From positions 26,301,500-26,365,499 of the forward strand of contig CM036250.1 of assembly GCA_020698575.1 (NCBI GenBank): a DNA stretch of 64,000 nt. The letters run 5' to 3'. Below the pieces are notes generated by a model. That model ran no database searches, had not been told where the DNA came from, and saw nothing but the letters and a program-made list of their open reading frames with translations. The position numbers were made by a program, and so were the translations under genes. The stretch's first letter is position 1; each line of letters starts with the position of its first letter. This DNA comes from Bostrychus sinensis. Lineage: Eukaryota > Chordata > Actinopteri > Gobiiformes > Eleotridae. Of this stretch, positions 12,444 through 22,799 are shown one piece after another.

Positions 12444-13239
12444 ATTAATTGGTAATCTTAACAATTGACTATCAATAAACCACCGGCTTGACATCAACTA
12501 TCATTATGCTTTACAAAAAACTGCTCTTTATTACATTCAAAATAATAATCCATAATAAAAAAGTGGCTTTTGTACCTTTATTCTTCTGTACAGCAAAATG
12601 ATTAAATGTTAATATTTATTTTAATCAATTATGACCATTATGCTGATTAATCGATTAAGCACAAACACCTCAGTTAGGGTTAAATCTCTAAAGTTTGAGT
12701 TATTATAAATGAATACAGTGAAGGGTAAAAGGGTTTTAGTTGCATAAATATAGCAACTATATATAACTATACTATATATAGTTTTGTTTTATACCACCTC
12801 CAAATAGTGGCCAAATAGTACTAATTAAATAAAAAATAATTTATTGTTTATTCAAAGGCACTGCTAGAGGTAGATGGTGTACCATAAGTGGGATTCCTAC
12901 CACATTTTCCACACACTATATAAATAAATTGTTTGAATAAGGGGAAATATATCAATATGACATGTATAATAGGCTATTATATTGTGAACAGACAGACGGT
13001 AACTATACCATATTTTTTAACTCTTAATTACATAACTACCGATAAAATACATATTAAAGACAAGTAAGATAGTGTACTGTGAAGCAAAATGGTATAGTAT
13101 AAAACATTACCTTTAATAGTGTAACTGTGGTCCAATTTCACACCACTCTCATCCCCATCTCCTGAGAGGACCAGAGGTCACCAGAGGTCACCAGAGGTGA
13201 AGTGTCCACTGCAGACAACAGCGCTGTCTTTTCCTAATT
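12444..13239. other. Intergenic, AT-rich, with short direct repeats at its right edge
   Basis: An 11-bp AT-rich inverted repeat lies at 12755-12783. At 13171-13200 the decamer CCAGAGGTCA occurs three times (the last copy ending GA). No gene was recognised. Confidence 0.5.
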
Positions 13240-13391
13240 TCAACCCTGGCCCCTCTTGTCTCAGAATCACCGTCCCACCATGTTTTTGTAACTAGAGCCC
13301 TTGGAAATGAATGAAAAGAGAGGTAAGGTTGTTTTTGTGTGCAACATGTACAGCCTGGAACAGAACAACTTGTGTTTTTAGACTCTACCAT
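13240..13391 (-). pseudogene. THAP-domain fragment of a transposase
   Basis: From an ATG at 13391-13389 the minus strand reads MVESKNTSCSVPGCTCCTQK and continues QPYLSFHSFPRALVTK before losing similarity. The C-x4-C pair followed by about 12 residues and a SFH.FP motif is the start of a THAP zinc-finger domain. The rest of the domain is missing or unreadable. Together with the HTH fragment at 11530-11800 it fits a decayed THAP-containing DNA transposon. A host THAP gene is less likely because no second conserved block follows. Confidence 0.5.
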
Positions 13392-13492
13392 TTTAGCGCC
13401 TCCCTTAGGCTGACACAAGAGGAAGTGTCGTTGCCCTTTATCACAGACTTCCGGGCAAAAAAGCAGAAGTTGGAGTTGGTTATTAATGGTGT

Positions 13493-13496
13493 AAAA
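13493..13496 (-). terminator. RNA polymerase III terminator of tRNA-Glu
   Basis: A TTTT run on the minus strand 5 nt after the mature 3' end of the tRNA (ACTTACTTTTACACC). Four T residues are enough for Pol III termination. Confidence 0.7.
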
Positions 13497-13501
13497 GTAA
13501 G

Positions 13502-13573
13502 TTCCCTGACCGGGAATCGAACCCGGGCCGCGGCGGTGAGAGCGCCGAATCCTAACCACTAGACCACCAGGGA
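13502..13573 (-). tRNA. tRNA-Glu (anticodon CTC)
   Basis: The 72-nt minus-strand cloverleaf begins TCCCTGGTGGTCTAGTGG and ends CCCGGTCAGGGAA. The acceptor stem TCCCTGG pairs with TCAGGGA (last pair G-T), with an A discriminator. The anticodon loop gives CTC, reading GAG glutamate codons. The A box (TGGTCTAGTGGTTAGGA) and B box (GGTTCGAATCC) of the RNA polymerase III promoter are both intact. It sits alone on the minus strand and is not part of a SINE, since no SINE body follows. It looks functional. Confidence 0.95.
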
Positions 13574-16135
13574 GTTAGTGGCCACAAGAAAAAAAATAGT
13601 ATAATACAATAGTGATAGCGATAATGACAAACAGTAACTGATGTACGTTCACATTTCCTCTGCTAATACTTTTGGTAAGTTGACCACATGTCCCTATATT
13701 TAACGGGGACAGTCCCAGTCTTTAAAGGAATTCTGATTTAATTTCTCCCCGCATTGGTTCCATTCCTGCCGACAACGAAGAGCTGTTTTCGGCTCTACAT
13801 AAGAGATTCTGACACATATTCCTTACTTCCACACCAGGCCAGTAAGCTCTGGAAGAGCCAGCGTCCACTTCTTAAACAGAGGAAGTATTTAAAAGTATAC
13901 ATGTAGCATAATATTACTGTTTAACTGCATTTATGCATTGTTTTTAATTGTAAGCAGTCTAATATATTTTTACTAGCCTATATGTAGATAAAAAAAAACG
14001 TTAAACTATTTTCTCATGTAAAAAGATCAACACCTCCTTGTAATTCGCAGATTTCACCACTGGAGGGAGCTAGTTGAAAAGCATATTAAATAGGCCGAGG
14101 CCCTGTTGGACTGTGTTGGTTCCATGTGGCTGTCTCTTTTCTACTTAAAATTATAAAAGAAGACTACAGTCACAGAAAATTATCAAAAGGTGGGCTTTAT
14201 AATGTTGTGGTGTTACATTATCTGTCAAATGGCCGTAATGAATGCAAAATACAGATGATTGTGACTAGTAGCAATTGGGTAAACACTAGCCTTTATTCAT
14301 CACTTTGTCTAATGCCAGTCCTTGGTCTCATTTCTCCACATTAGCCTCGTATGTTTGGAGATATAGAGGTCATTGGGACGTTTATGTTTTTGTTTGAGTT
14401 TTACAGCAAACCTTATCAGTTTGCCTTTGACTAAGGCGTGGGAAGAACAGGCTATCGCACATGTTTAACCTAACAGTTCTGGTATAAAAACAAACCATCA
14501 ATCAGTGGTTTGTTTTTGTACTAGAATACAGTACTGTAAAACAATACTTCACTCTGGAAAGAACTGATTAATTTAAATGATCATTTAAAGGAATCAGTCA
14601 CGTCATTAAATTAATCAGTCACAACATAGAAAAAAGTTTTACAGCAACTATGTTTCGGATCATCTGATGGACACACAATGTTGTTTATGCCTGCCTTAAA
14701 ATAAATAGGGGAGACAGACATGTTGACACACTGGAGAAGTTGTCACTGCAGTTTGTTTGTTTTTTCAAACAAAAGGGTTGTTCACAAAATTGGAATGGCC
14801 CATGGTCTGCAGTTATTCCCTGAATACGAACAAATTCGATCTTTGTTACCTGAGTAAGCTCCAGTAAAGCATTTTTTATGGTCAAATATAACATTTGTCA
14901 ACATTATATTTTTTGTCACAATTTTCTTCTAAATGTAAATCTTGAGAAAATGATACATGATGTTAGATGTTAGACAGCAGACGTACATTTCTTAAAACAA
15001 AGAATCAAACTGATAAGTTTAAGATGACTTGACCATATAACCTCGAGTAGTCCACCTGGGAGTGTGGTTCGAGTTGTCACATATAAAACCTCATTTGTAA
15101 ACCGCATATTATTAAAGGAACATTTCTAGTGACCTGGGTTCAATCTTACAGCAGTGTGAACACTGAAACTAAATTTACACCCATTTGTCAGGACTGTCCT
15201 GTTCCCTGGGCAGCACCAGAACTTTAGATGTTACTGTGCCACATACAGTTAGTACTTTGGTGTCCTTTGTTTGCAGAAGAATTAAATGTTAAAGTTTAAA
15301 CTAGAAAATACTGCAATTATGACAATTACAGTGAATTTGCGTTTTTTTAAATTGTTGGAAAAGTCCTGAATGACAACTTAGCCCACCTTTCCAGAGTTTT
15401 GTAGTGCTTCTAATGCAAGATGCAAGATACAAAAATGAAATGAATAGATAAAACATAGTTCAGCTGTTGCTCTTTTGTTTGGTTGATAATTTTTAACTCT
15501 ATCATGTACTGCTCCAAAAATACTTACAGGAATATAAAAAATGTGACAAGATTCCCCTGAAAAAAATTACTTTTTTCAGTCCCAAACCTTTTCAAACATA
15601 ACTTTAGTAGGTTAGATAGTATAACAGCACATGAACGTTGCAGTGTCCAATTTAAACGCACACTGCCTGACTAAACGTGAATTTACTCCTAACAAAAATT
15701 CTGAACATGCAAGTTTAGACAAGCTAGTAAATAGAAGTAAACCATACATTAATAAAAAAGACTAAAAACGTTTTGTCTGTAATATTATAGATGTTGATCT
15801 TGTTAGACTTTTTTTTTATGGACACCATCTCATTTAGCATGGTTTTGGTCCTTTTCAAAATGGTTTGCTTTCTGCATGACCTTTTAACATCTTACCCTTT
15901 TACCTATTTTCGCTAGTTGGTTAATACACAAATGGCTCCTTTGAGTTTGTCTATTGGCTTTGCCTGGTGGATTGTAGGTCAAGTTTGCATTAGGAGTCAC
16001 TGTAATTGTGTTAGACCACTGAAAACAGACAAATATAATGTAATAATAACACGATTTTACAGTTTTCATGCTTCAGATATGACAGGAATATTCTAGAAGA
16101 AAGTAAAGCAACACGTAGCCCTATTTTCTAAAAGG
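13574..16135. other. Intergenic, with one long hairpin
   Basis: No exon was recognised. The only clear structure is the hairpin at 14476-14527 listed separately. The open frames here are short and unsupported. Confidence 0.5.
14476..14527. repeat. 22-bp stem hairpin with 8-base loop
   Basis: The left arm contains AAAAACAAACCA and the right arm its exact inverse TGGTTTGTTTTT. The stem extends outward to 22 consecutive pairs if three G-T wobbles are allowed. The loop is TCAATCAG. It could be a tiny palindromic MITE or a small-RNA precursor-like fold; the sequence alone cannot decide. Confidence 0.7.
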
Positions 16136-16164
16136 ATATGAGAACATTTGCAGTGTTCTCATAT
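16136..16164. promoter_or_regulatory. Perfect 11-bp inverted repeat upstream of ppdpf
   Basis: ATATGAGAACA, 7-base spacer TTTGCAG, TGTTCTCATAT. The inner hexamers AGAACA/TGTTCT are the half-sites of steroid-receptor elements of the glucocorticoid type, but the usual spacer is 3, not 7. It lies 12 bp before the GC box. Confidence 0.5.
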
Positions 16165-16175
16165 AGATGTTGCTT

Positions 16176-16260
16176 CGCCCCGCCCCTTCTTGCGTCAGAG
16201 GCGGGACTAACTGACGACGTCAACTACCAGTATATAAACCCCGTCCTGACGGTTGGAGCA
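16176..16260 (+). promoter_or_regulatory. ppdpf: ppdpf core promoter (GC box, CRE/AP1-like sites, TATA box)
   Basis: CGCCCCGCCCC (16176-16186) is an Sp1-type GC box. TTGCGTCAG and GACGACGTCAAC are AP1/CRE-like half sites. TATATAAA occupies 16231-16238, placing the transcription start near 16260. The local rise in GC and CpG contrasts with the AT-rich surroundings. Confidence 0.75.
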
Positions 16261-16421
16261 CAGAGAAAGAATCTTCGAATTCCTTACGGATCTTGGAGGG
16301 TTACATTTACCCAAAACTTATTTTCAAATGGGCCCCGTCGCCTAGCGTTTACTCCCCCAGCCACGCCGACTGAGTTGAATTGGGTGCTACGGAGCATCAA
16401 GCACGTCTGGTTCACTAAAAG

Positions 16422-17252
16422 GTGAGGCTTTTCGCTGCGGCAGCCATGGGGGTGGGCTTTTAAAATGGTGGGGGATGTAATGGTTTCAATGGATTCTTCT
16501 GTGGGCGATGCTAACCAAGTAGCTTTAGCTTCGGGGTTGTTTTTGTATCGTTATAAAGATGTTAAATGTGAACTAAATTGATAGTTACAGCTCATGTTTT
16601 TTGTTTGGTGCGTTATCACAGACACAGACGAGTAACTGTACTGATTATGAATGTAACGTTTTATTGTGGATGTTTTTGTCTTTTGTTGAGGACAAAAGAC
16701 AAAATGTGCCCACCTCAGCAGGAAATGGTCAAAGCGTGATAAGTTGTTTTTGTTTTTTTGTTTTTTTTTCTGTTGGGCTTTCGACTCGTTTTGCTTCTGT
16801 AGTGAATTTTCGTAGTGGATTTTTATTCAATGGATTTTTAACAAAATGTCGGTTGGTGCAATGACAGACGTAAACACATGACGTAATGTTATGGTAAACG
16901 TGTTTTACGTGCAGCTGATCTACCCCCAAAACTCCCCCGGCACGCTTCATGCATTAATTACCTCCATCAGCACCGCACTTGTTCTGTAAATAAATGTCTG
17001 CATGGGCTTTCTTCCTTTAGATATCAACTATAAAGAAACATCTAGCTTGTGCAGTTGTAAAATGTCAGTTTTAGTGCACGTTTGGTGTTTTCTTTTGGCG
17101 TTTGCTCTTATGGTAAACCGTCATCCTTAGGTGCAGCTAGTTGATTGTACGTTATTTAGCATTAAAATCACAGCAAGTTTCCCACTTTGGGAACTACTGT
17201 ATTAATGTATTGAGGTGATGAATATGGTTTGATATTGTCTCTTTCCATCCAG
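16422..17252 (+). other. ppdpf: ppdpf intron 1
   Basis: Runs from GTGAGG to a CCATCCAG acceptor. It contains the perfect 13-bp hairpin at 16674-16704. No coding exon was seen. Confidence 0.8.
16674..16704. repeat. Perfect 13-bp hairpin in ppdpf intron 1
   Basis: TTTTGTCTTTTGT, loop TGAGG, ACAAAAGACAAAA. It is 253 bp after the exon 1 donor and would form in the nascent transcript. Confidence 0.8.
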
Positions 17253-17288
17253 GTTTCCATCAAGTGTTCAGTGACCAACAGTGGAAGA

Positions 17289-20039
17289 ATGGCAGCTATT
17301 CCAGCAGGCGGGTCTCTTGTGGCAACTACTGACTACTACCGAAGTATGTCTCATTCTCATCTGTGATCATATATAAATTAGAGCACTGTTGCATAAAATG
17401 CAAAACTAAAGGACAAGGAGAGCACTAAAATGGTCGTAGTCCTAGGTACAAATGATATTTCGCAAGCCGTTGTGAATAATCCCCATCAAAAGGCTCAGTA
17501 ACAGTGCAGGAGTACGAGTTGACCTGTGAAACAAGATTTTTTGTTTATGTATCGAAATATGTTTCATTACTTTTCATTTTAAACCAAGCCACAGTTTGCG
17601 TTAGTCTTTTCTGTATAAAGTAAGTGGAGATGTCACCCATCACATTGAATCAAATCAGAAGAGCACCAGAGCGTCAGTGCATTTCTCAGCCCTCAGGCTG
17701 AAGTTGTGTAACCACTGGATAATGGATTTGAACTCCCAGTCTCTCCCTGATGATCTTCTGGAAGCAGATAGAACTTGTTCCCTCTGAATCTAAGACCGCC
17801 CCTCACAGTAAATGACAAAAGCAGATTTTAAAATGCTGTTTTCTTTTCATCAGGGCGCATTGGCTCTACTTCCAGCAGCAGCTCTTGTGGCAGTTCGGAG
17901 TACAGCGGAGAGGTCATCCCTCACCATCCAGGTGTGTTCACAGTGATTAAAACACAGACTATGTTATCACTTACAATGTTTCAGTTTATTGACAGTTTCC
18001 CTAGAGCAGTAAAATGGCAAAATGTGGACACTTAAAATATACTTGCAGCTGATTTTTAAACTTTCTACTATTTATTTATCCATTTAAACCCTTTTAAAGC
18101 CACACTTTGAGCTGTAGCTAGATTGAGCTGAGCTAAACTGTCATGTATGTTGCAATAATATGAATGTATAATAAGTTATTATATCATTATAGACTAGACT
18201 GATATACAAAATAATAATGGCTTTTTATATGATTTCTTTCTTTCTTTTATATGATTCCTTTTTGTCAAAATCTACACTTTGTTTTATGACTTGGAAACAT
18301 GGGTGGTGTCACTGGAGAAAAGGGGTGGAGAAATAACTGTGTTTATTCTCGAGTCACTCAAAACCATGTGCTCTCTAACCATGTGTGAACCAGTTAAATC
18401 CAGATGTTTGTGGCAGATCTTTGACTTCCTCCGCAGTTGAGAAATTGTAATTTCATTCCATACCCCCTCTGTATTGCAGTAATGTGGCACTTTGATCGCT
18501 CTTTGGTGATGCACTGTTAGTATTGCCTTACATTTCTGACTCAGCTGTTGCCTCAGGTTACACTTACACTGGTTGAGTCATCTCTGCATCAGACACATGG
18601 CACAACCGGCCCGGTTTTAACTGGTTTAACTGGCCATTTTGTTCTAAATTATGCCAAGAATAAGAACATATTTCTCTAGTTGTTTTTTTTTTTTTTAATT
18701 CAAAGGTATCCAGTTGTCTTAGGACATGTGTTTTTCAAGCAACGCCTGGTTAAATCTGCTGATTCCCACTGTAATCCTGGATCAGTCTGTTAGCACAGAC
18801 AACCATATGGACTCACTCGCTTATGCTACCAGGACACTAACAACTTCAACACAACAGCCACCAGACCACTACACTTACTGTACAGGAAGTGTGGACACAG
18901 GGAATTGTTAGTTTGGTTACACATTTGTTCCATCTTAATCTATGTGATGGCCCTGGGTGGCACCAATTAGACTTGACCCAGAAACGGACTGGGCATCACC
19001 ACTGCAAAAATAACTGCTGCTTAGTTTTAAGAGTCTTGTGACACTGAGCCAAACACACAGCAAGGCTCCAGTCAAAGATTTCTCAGAGCTTTTCTAATAA
19101 AATTCAAAGGTACATGTCAAGACATGTACAACAGAATTTCTAACCCAACCTGAATGTGTGATCTTTGCACAGGACTCCCGAAGCAGGACTCAGGCCATTG
19201 GTGGTCCAGTTTCTTCTTTGGGAAGCAGCCAGGGATGACCCCGCTGACGGAGGAGGCACAGCAGAAGTGAGTGTCTATCTGCCCCATGAACCAGTCAGGA
19301 GCAAATGGCAACAGCAGTTGTGTATAGAGTTTCTCTGGGGTAGTTTTATGTGTCATGTCAAGCACGGTGTGAAGCTTGGCTTTTAAATGTAAGTTATAAG
19401 GAAGTACGAGTATTTATTTAGATTCGATCATTTTGACTGTCAACACTTAAGTCACTAGTGATGCGTGGGTTTAATTTTGAGTTATGACACAGTGTGTTTC
19501 CGCCCACAAAGCAAGAACAACAAACTACAATATATCACTATAAACGGAAACGGCTGATGACTCAAATGTTCTATTCAAATAAAGACTTCCTTCCTCCTAT
19601 ACACTCTTTTTTTTTTTGGAAATATCTAAACCCCATTATCACAAAACATTGTAGGACCCAGATTTACAGGCTAGCTTATCAACTTCATTTATATTTAATA
19701 CAACCTTTTGTCAAATATATTTAAAAAAAATAATCTTCATTTAATTGGAACAAGAATTAGTTTTGAAAGACAACACTACTTCCACTGAGTATTGGGTAGT
19801 AGGTAGTTGGCTTTTTATTGTACCCTCACATGGCACCAGAGTAAACCTAAGCTGTTCTTGTGAGAAATCTCATATCACACACACCACTTCCCTGTGACTC
19901 ACCTCTGTTCTGTTGCTTTCGCAGGGCGGGAGTCCCGGGGGCGGTGACCAACGGGCAAATCACCTGCGTTGCCAGGGAGATGGTGATGCAGCGGCAGGTG
20001 AGCGAGAGCAGTGACGCGGGGGGTCTCACCTCGCCCTGA
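17289..20039 (+). CDS. ppdpf: ppdpf, pancreatic progenitor cell differentiation and proliferation factor
   Basis: Non-coding exon 1 ends at 16421 (AAAAG|GTGAGG). The coding exons are 17289-17343 (exon 2 begins at 17253), 17854-17931, 19173-19266 and 19925-20039. Phases agree throughout: 342 nt, 113 residues plus stop. The ATG sits in a good context (AAGAATGG). The protein starts MAAIPAGGSLVATTDYYRRR, then a serine-rich GSTSSSSSCGSSEYSGE stretch, HHPGLPKQDSGHWWSSFFFG, and near the end GQITCVAREMVMQRQVSESS. These blocks match the small vertebrate PPDPF/Exdpf family, whose human member has about 114 residues. The family is named from zebrafish work on exocrine pancreas growth; it has no known enzyme fold, signal peptide or membrane segment. 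Teleosts have two paralogs and I cannot tell which this is. No damage was seen. Confidence 0.95.
17932..19172 (+). other. ppdpf: ppdpf intron 3
   Basis: AT-rich; nothing recognised beyond a poly-T run near 18685. The introns at 17344-17853 and 19267-19924 are also without recognisable features. Confidence 0.7.
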
Positions 20040-20316
20040 ACCACACTGCACCCCGGGAGAGCACACCATCGCCCCAACGCTAGGTGACGGGAAGACGTCC
20101 CATTCATTTCTTTTTGTTTTGTTTTTTATATTAACTGTAGTATAGGCTGCTTTACTTATGTTTTTTTTATTGACCAGACCAACATGTAAAAAAAAAAAAA
20201 AAAGAACAACATTGGTGCAACTCCTATTGTTTTTGTAACATTTGTACTGTTCTGTGTCTCACAGTGTTTACACATGCCTTTGTTTAACACGTCTCACTAT
20301 TTCACCCTGTGATGAC

Positions 20317-20322
20317 AATAAA
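20317..20322 (+). promoter_or_regulatory. ppdpf: polyadenylation signal of ppdpf
   Basis: AATAAA in GATGACAATAAAGTAGAC, 278 nt after the stop, giving a short 3' UTR. Confidence 0.85.
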
Positions 20323-20344
20323 GTAGACTCTTGCAGCCTAATAT

Positions 20345-22560
20345 CTGCCGTTGGTTCATTTCATTCAAATACACAAACCATTGCTCCAGCTCTGTTATTG
20401 TTTTTAGTAGTTAGCTTTGTCTTTATTTATGTGCATTACTCTATTATTCACTTAAATTTATTTTGGAGAAGTATAGTTTATTCTGTTTAGCTGGTTAAAA
20501 CAAACCCTTTCAAAGCCAGTAAAAGTTAACTAAAGGAAAGCATGCAACAATCCACAATAAAACTAGCATAAACACTTGCGTGACTGTGACCTGTAATTTG
20601 TCCAGCTTTGGTAAGAGTGCCTCATTAGCACTACTTCATTGGTTTTGTACAGGGCTATTCTGGGACCAAAGTAAACATTGACTGTATGACTGTCCCCGGC
20701 TGCTGGTGGAGTTGTGTAACTACTTCCTGCTGTGCGGAAAACACACCTGGAAGCCCGAGCAGCAGCCCACATGGAAAATTTGCCTACTAAAGTTCTTTGG
20801 CTCTTTGACAGTTCTTTTATAGGAAGATGATATTAAGCTAATTATTTTATACAGCCAAGCAGAGGTGCTCTCAGGGCAGATGGCTAAATTACTTGAGAGG
20901 TATTAGTGGCAAATTTAAATAACTAAGGGCGCTGCACTTTCAGGTATTTTTTTTAAAAGACAGGACTATGATATATTTGGTAACTTATTTCCTACAGTAG
21001 ATAAATGTCTCACTCCCAAACTGAAGAAGCAGACAAGAGCCCTGACACTGACCTGTGTATAGTCGCTAAGGAAGGGCCCACTGAAAACACTGGATTTCCG
21101 AAGGCTTATGTGCTAACGTTTGAAGCATTTTGTGTAATCTTCCTCCTGTCTTCTTTTCCAAACGCCCTACTGCAGATAATACATTGACTAATATGACCAC
21201 ATTTACAAAATACTGAACTTCTACTTTCCTGTCAGTCTTTCCCTTCTTGGGTCACCACAGCAAATCATCTGCCTCCTCGACGACTGATTTGGCCTAGGCT
21301 TTACACCAGATGCACTTTCTGAACCAGCCTTCTCCAGTTATCTGGGCTTGGAACCAGAACAAAGACAGACTCGCTTTCTCTCATCTCTCATAATGGTTGT
21401 CCTGACGCACGGAGAACTGTCCCTGCTGACTGTAGCACGGCACAAAGCCAGAACCAAAGGAAAGACAAACAAAGGGGCCGTATGGTACTACTGCCTCTCT
21501 ATGTGTGTTCTTCTACGTTGCACTTTTTCCAGGTCATTGAGTGCTCAGAGGTCATGGAAAACTGGGAATGAAGAGTCAGCTTTTGGGATTTTCTCTCCAA
21601 AAATCTGGGCTTTTAGAGGCTACAGCAATGCATGTAAATGAATAGAGAGGCTGATCTTTTCTAGTCTTTTGCAGGTTGTCGAAAGTAATCTATTGCAAAC
21701 ATTTTGTCTGGTGACAGACTGATGATTAAGCTGAGCAAACATGGCGGCTTTCTTTATTCAAACAGCTCATTCAGAAGGTCTTTGTGACCTTTTATTGGCC
21801 TCATTTGTTTCCATTGCACTTATAGGTTACATAACTTTTCTTTGTAAAACTGACCTAACAAAGCTTTAGGATATTGCAAATGTGATGAAACGTGTTAATA
21901 AGAAAATGTGAAAGCTATTATTCTTCAAAATAAAATAATTTTATTTATTTATTGTTAGCATAATGGTGAAGTTTCACAAAGGTAGCTTCACATTTGGTAT
22001 TATAAAATCAAAATTAATCACTATAGCATTTTGCTTTACAGCTCAGTAAGAACATGGTAATTGTGGGTTAATGGGATTATGAAGCACTATTTTCAGCTAC
22101 TGTTAGACTCAGCCAAACCCATCGGCCTTGGGCCTGAGGCAGGGTACACCATGGGCACTGGCCATTTAGTTGCAGGGCTGACACTTGGAGAAACATTCAA
22201 AACTGTCTTTATTCCTCATCGCCTACTTCTATAGCCCATTGGTATACTGTCTTGCCATTTAAAGAGTCATTTGGTTTCTTAATTCTTTGTGGTAGAAAGC
22301 TCTGACAATAATAAAATTAAACTTTTGTCCTATTACTTTAATATTTAAAATTACCTTATTATGTTGATATTAAAGCCCCACAGTTACCATCCCATTACCT
22401 GGCTGTGATAACAAGTGCTACCTTAATCCTTGCATCATAAATTTTACACATAAGGCACAGCTCTCATTCATTCCTAGAGTCCTTTTTCTAAGTTATAGTG
22501 AGTTTGTCCATGTGATCAGGACTAACACTGCATCACTTTGTGCGGTTGTTTTTTCCACAG
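20345..22560. other. Intergenic DNA with repeat fragments
   Basis: Contains a fragment of a dispersed LINE/SINE-like repeat at about 21240-21370 (CAGCAAATCATCTGCCTCC, then TATCTGGGCTTGGAACCAG). It shares these motifs with 30960-31010, 31480-31500 and 43255-43270. A reversed SINE fragment (GGGTACACC, TTGCAGGGCTGACA) lies near 22125-22185. No supportable exon was found. Confidence 0.45.
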
Positions 22561-22646
22561 TCCATAAACCGACTCCCGGCTCCAGCTCCTGTTGTTATTT
22601 TATGCCTCGGTCACTGGGGCTGCAGGGCTTCGACGAGGAGAAGTGA
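22561..22646 (+). CDS. Candidate terminal exon of an unidentified gene
   Basis: A strong acceptor (TGTTTTTTCCACAG) is followed by an open 27-codon stretch: HKPTPGSSSCCYFMPRSLGL, then QGFDEEK and TGA. AATAAA follows at 22794-22799, about 150 nt after the stop, as expected for a last exon. I do not recognise the peptide and found no upstream partner exon with certainty. It could be the end of a gene whose other exons I missed, an alternative last exon of ppdpf, or chance. If spliced from ppdpf exon 3 the phase would fit, but nothing else supports that. Confidence 0.3.
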
Positions 22647-22799
22647 AGCGAGTTAGGAGAGGTCAGCACAATGTCCACAGATAAGGACCTGCTCATGTCT
22701 AAGGGAAAACCTGAAAGGAAAGACATACAGTTTCAACTTTATTATTAATACACATGTTTCTAACTATGGATGGATGGCTGTGTGCATCTGGGAAATAAA

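Noticed and set aside
13188..13559. 123-codon minus-strand frame as one protein
   Set aside because: Its first 20 or so residues are the translation of tRNA-Glu. Only the THAP-like middle part has meaning.
17746..17790. C/D box snoRNA in ppdpf intron 2 (TGATGAT ... CTGA)
   Set aside because: The boxes are only about 40 nt apart, there is no terminal stem, and the base before TGATGA is C rather than a purine.
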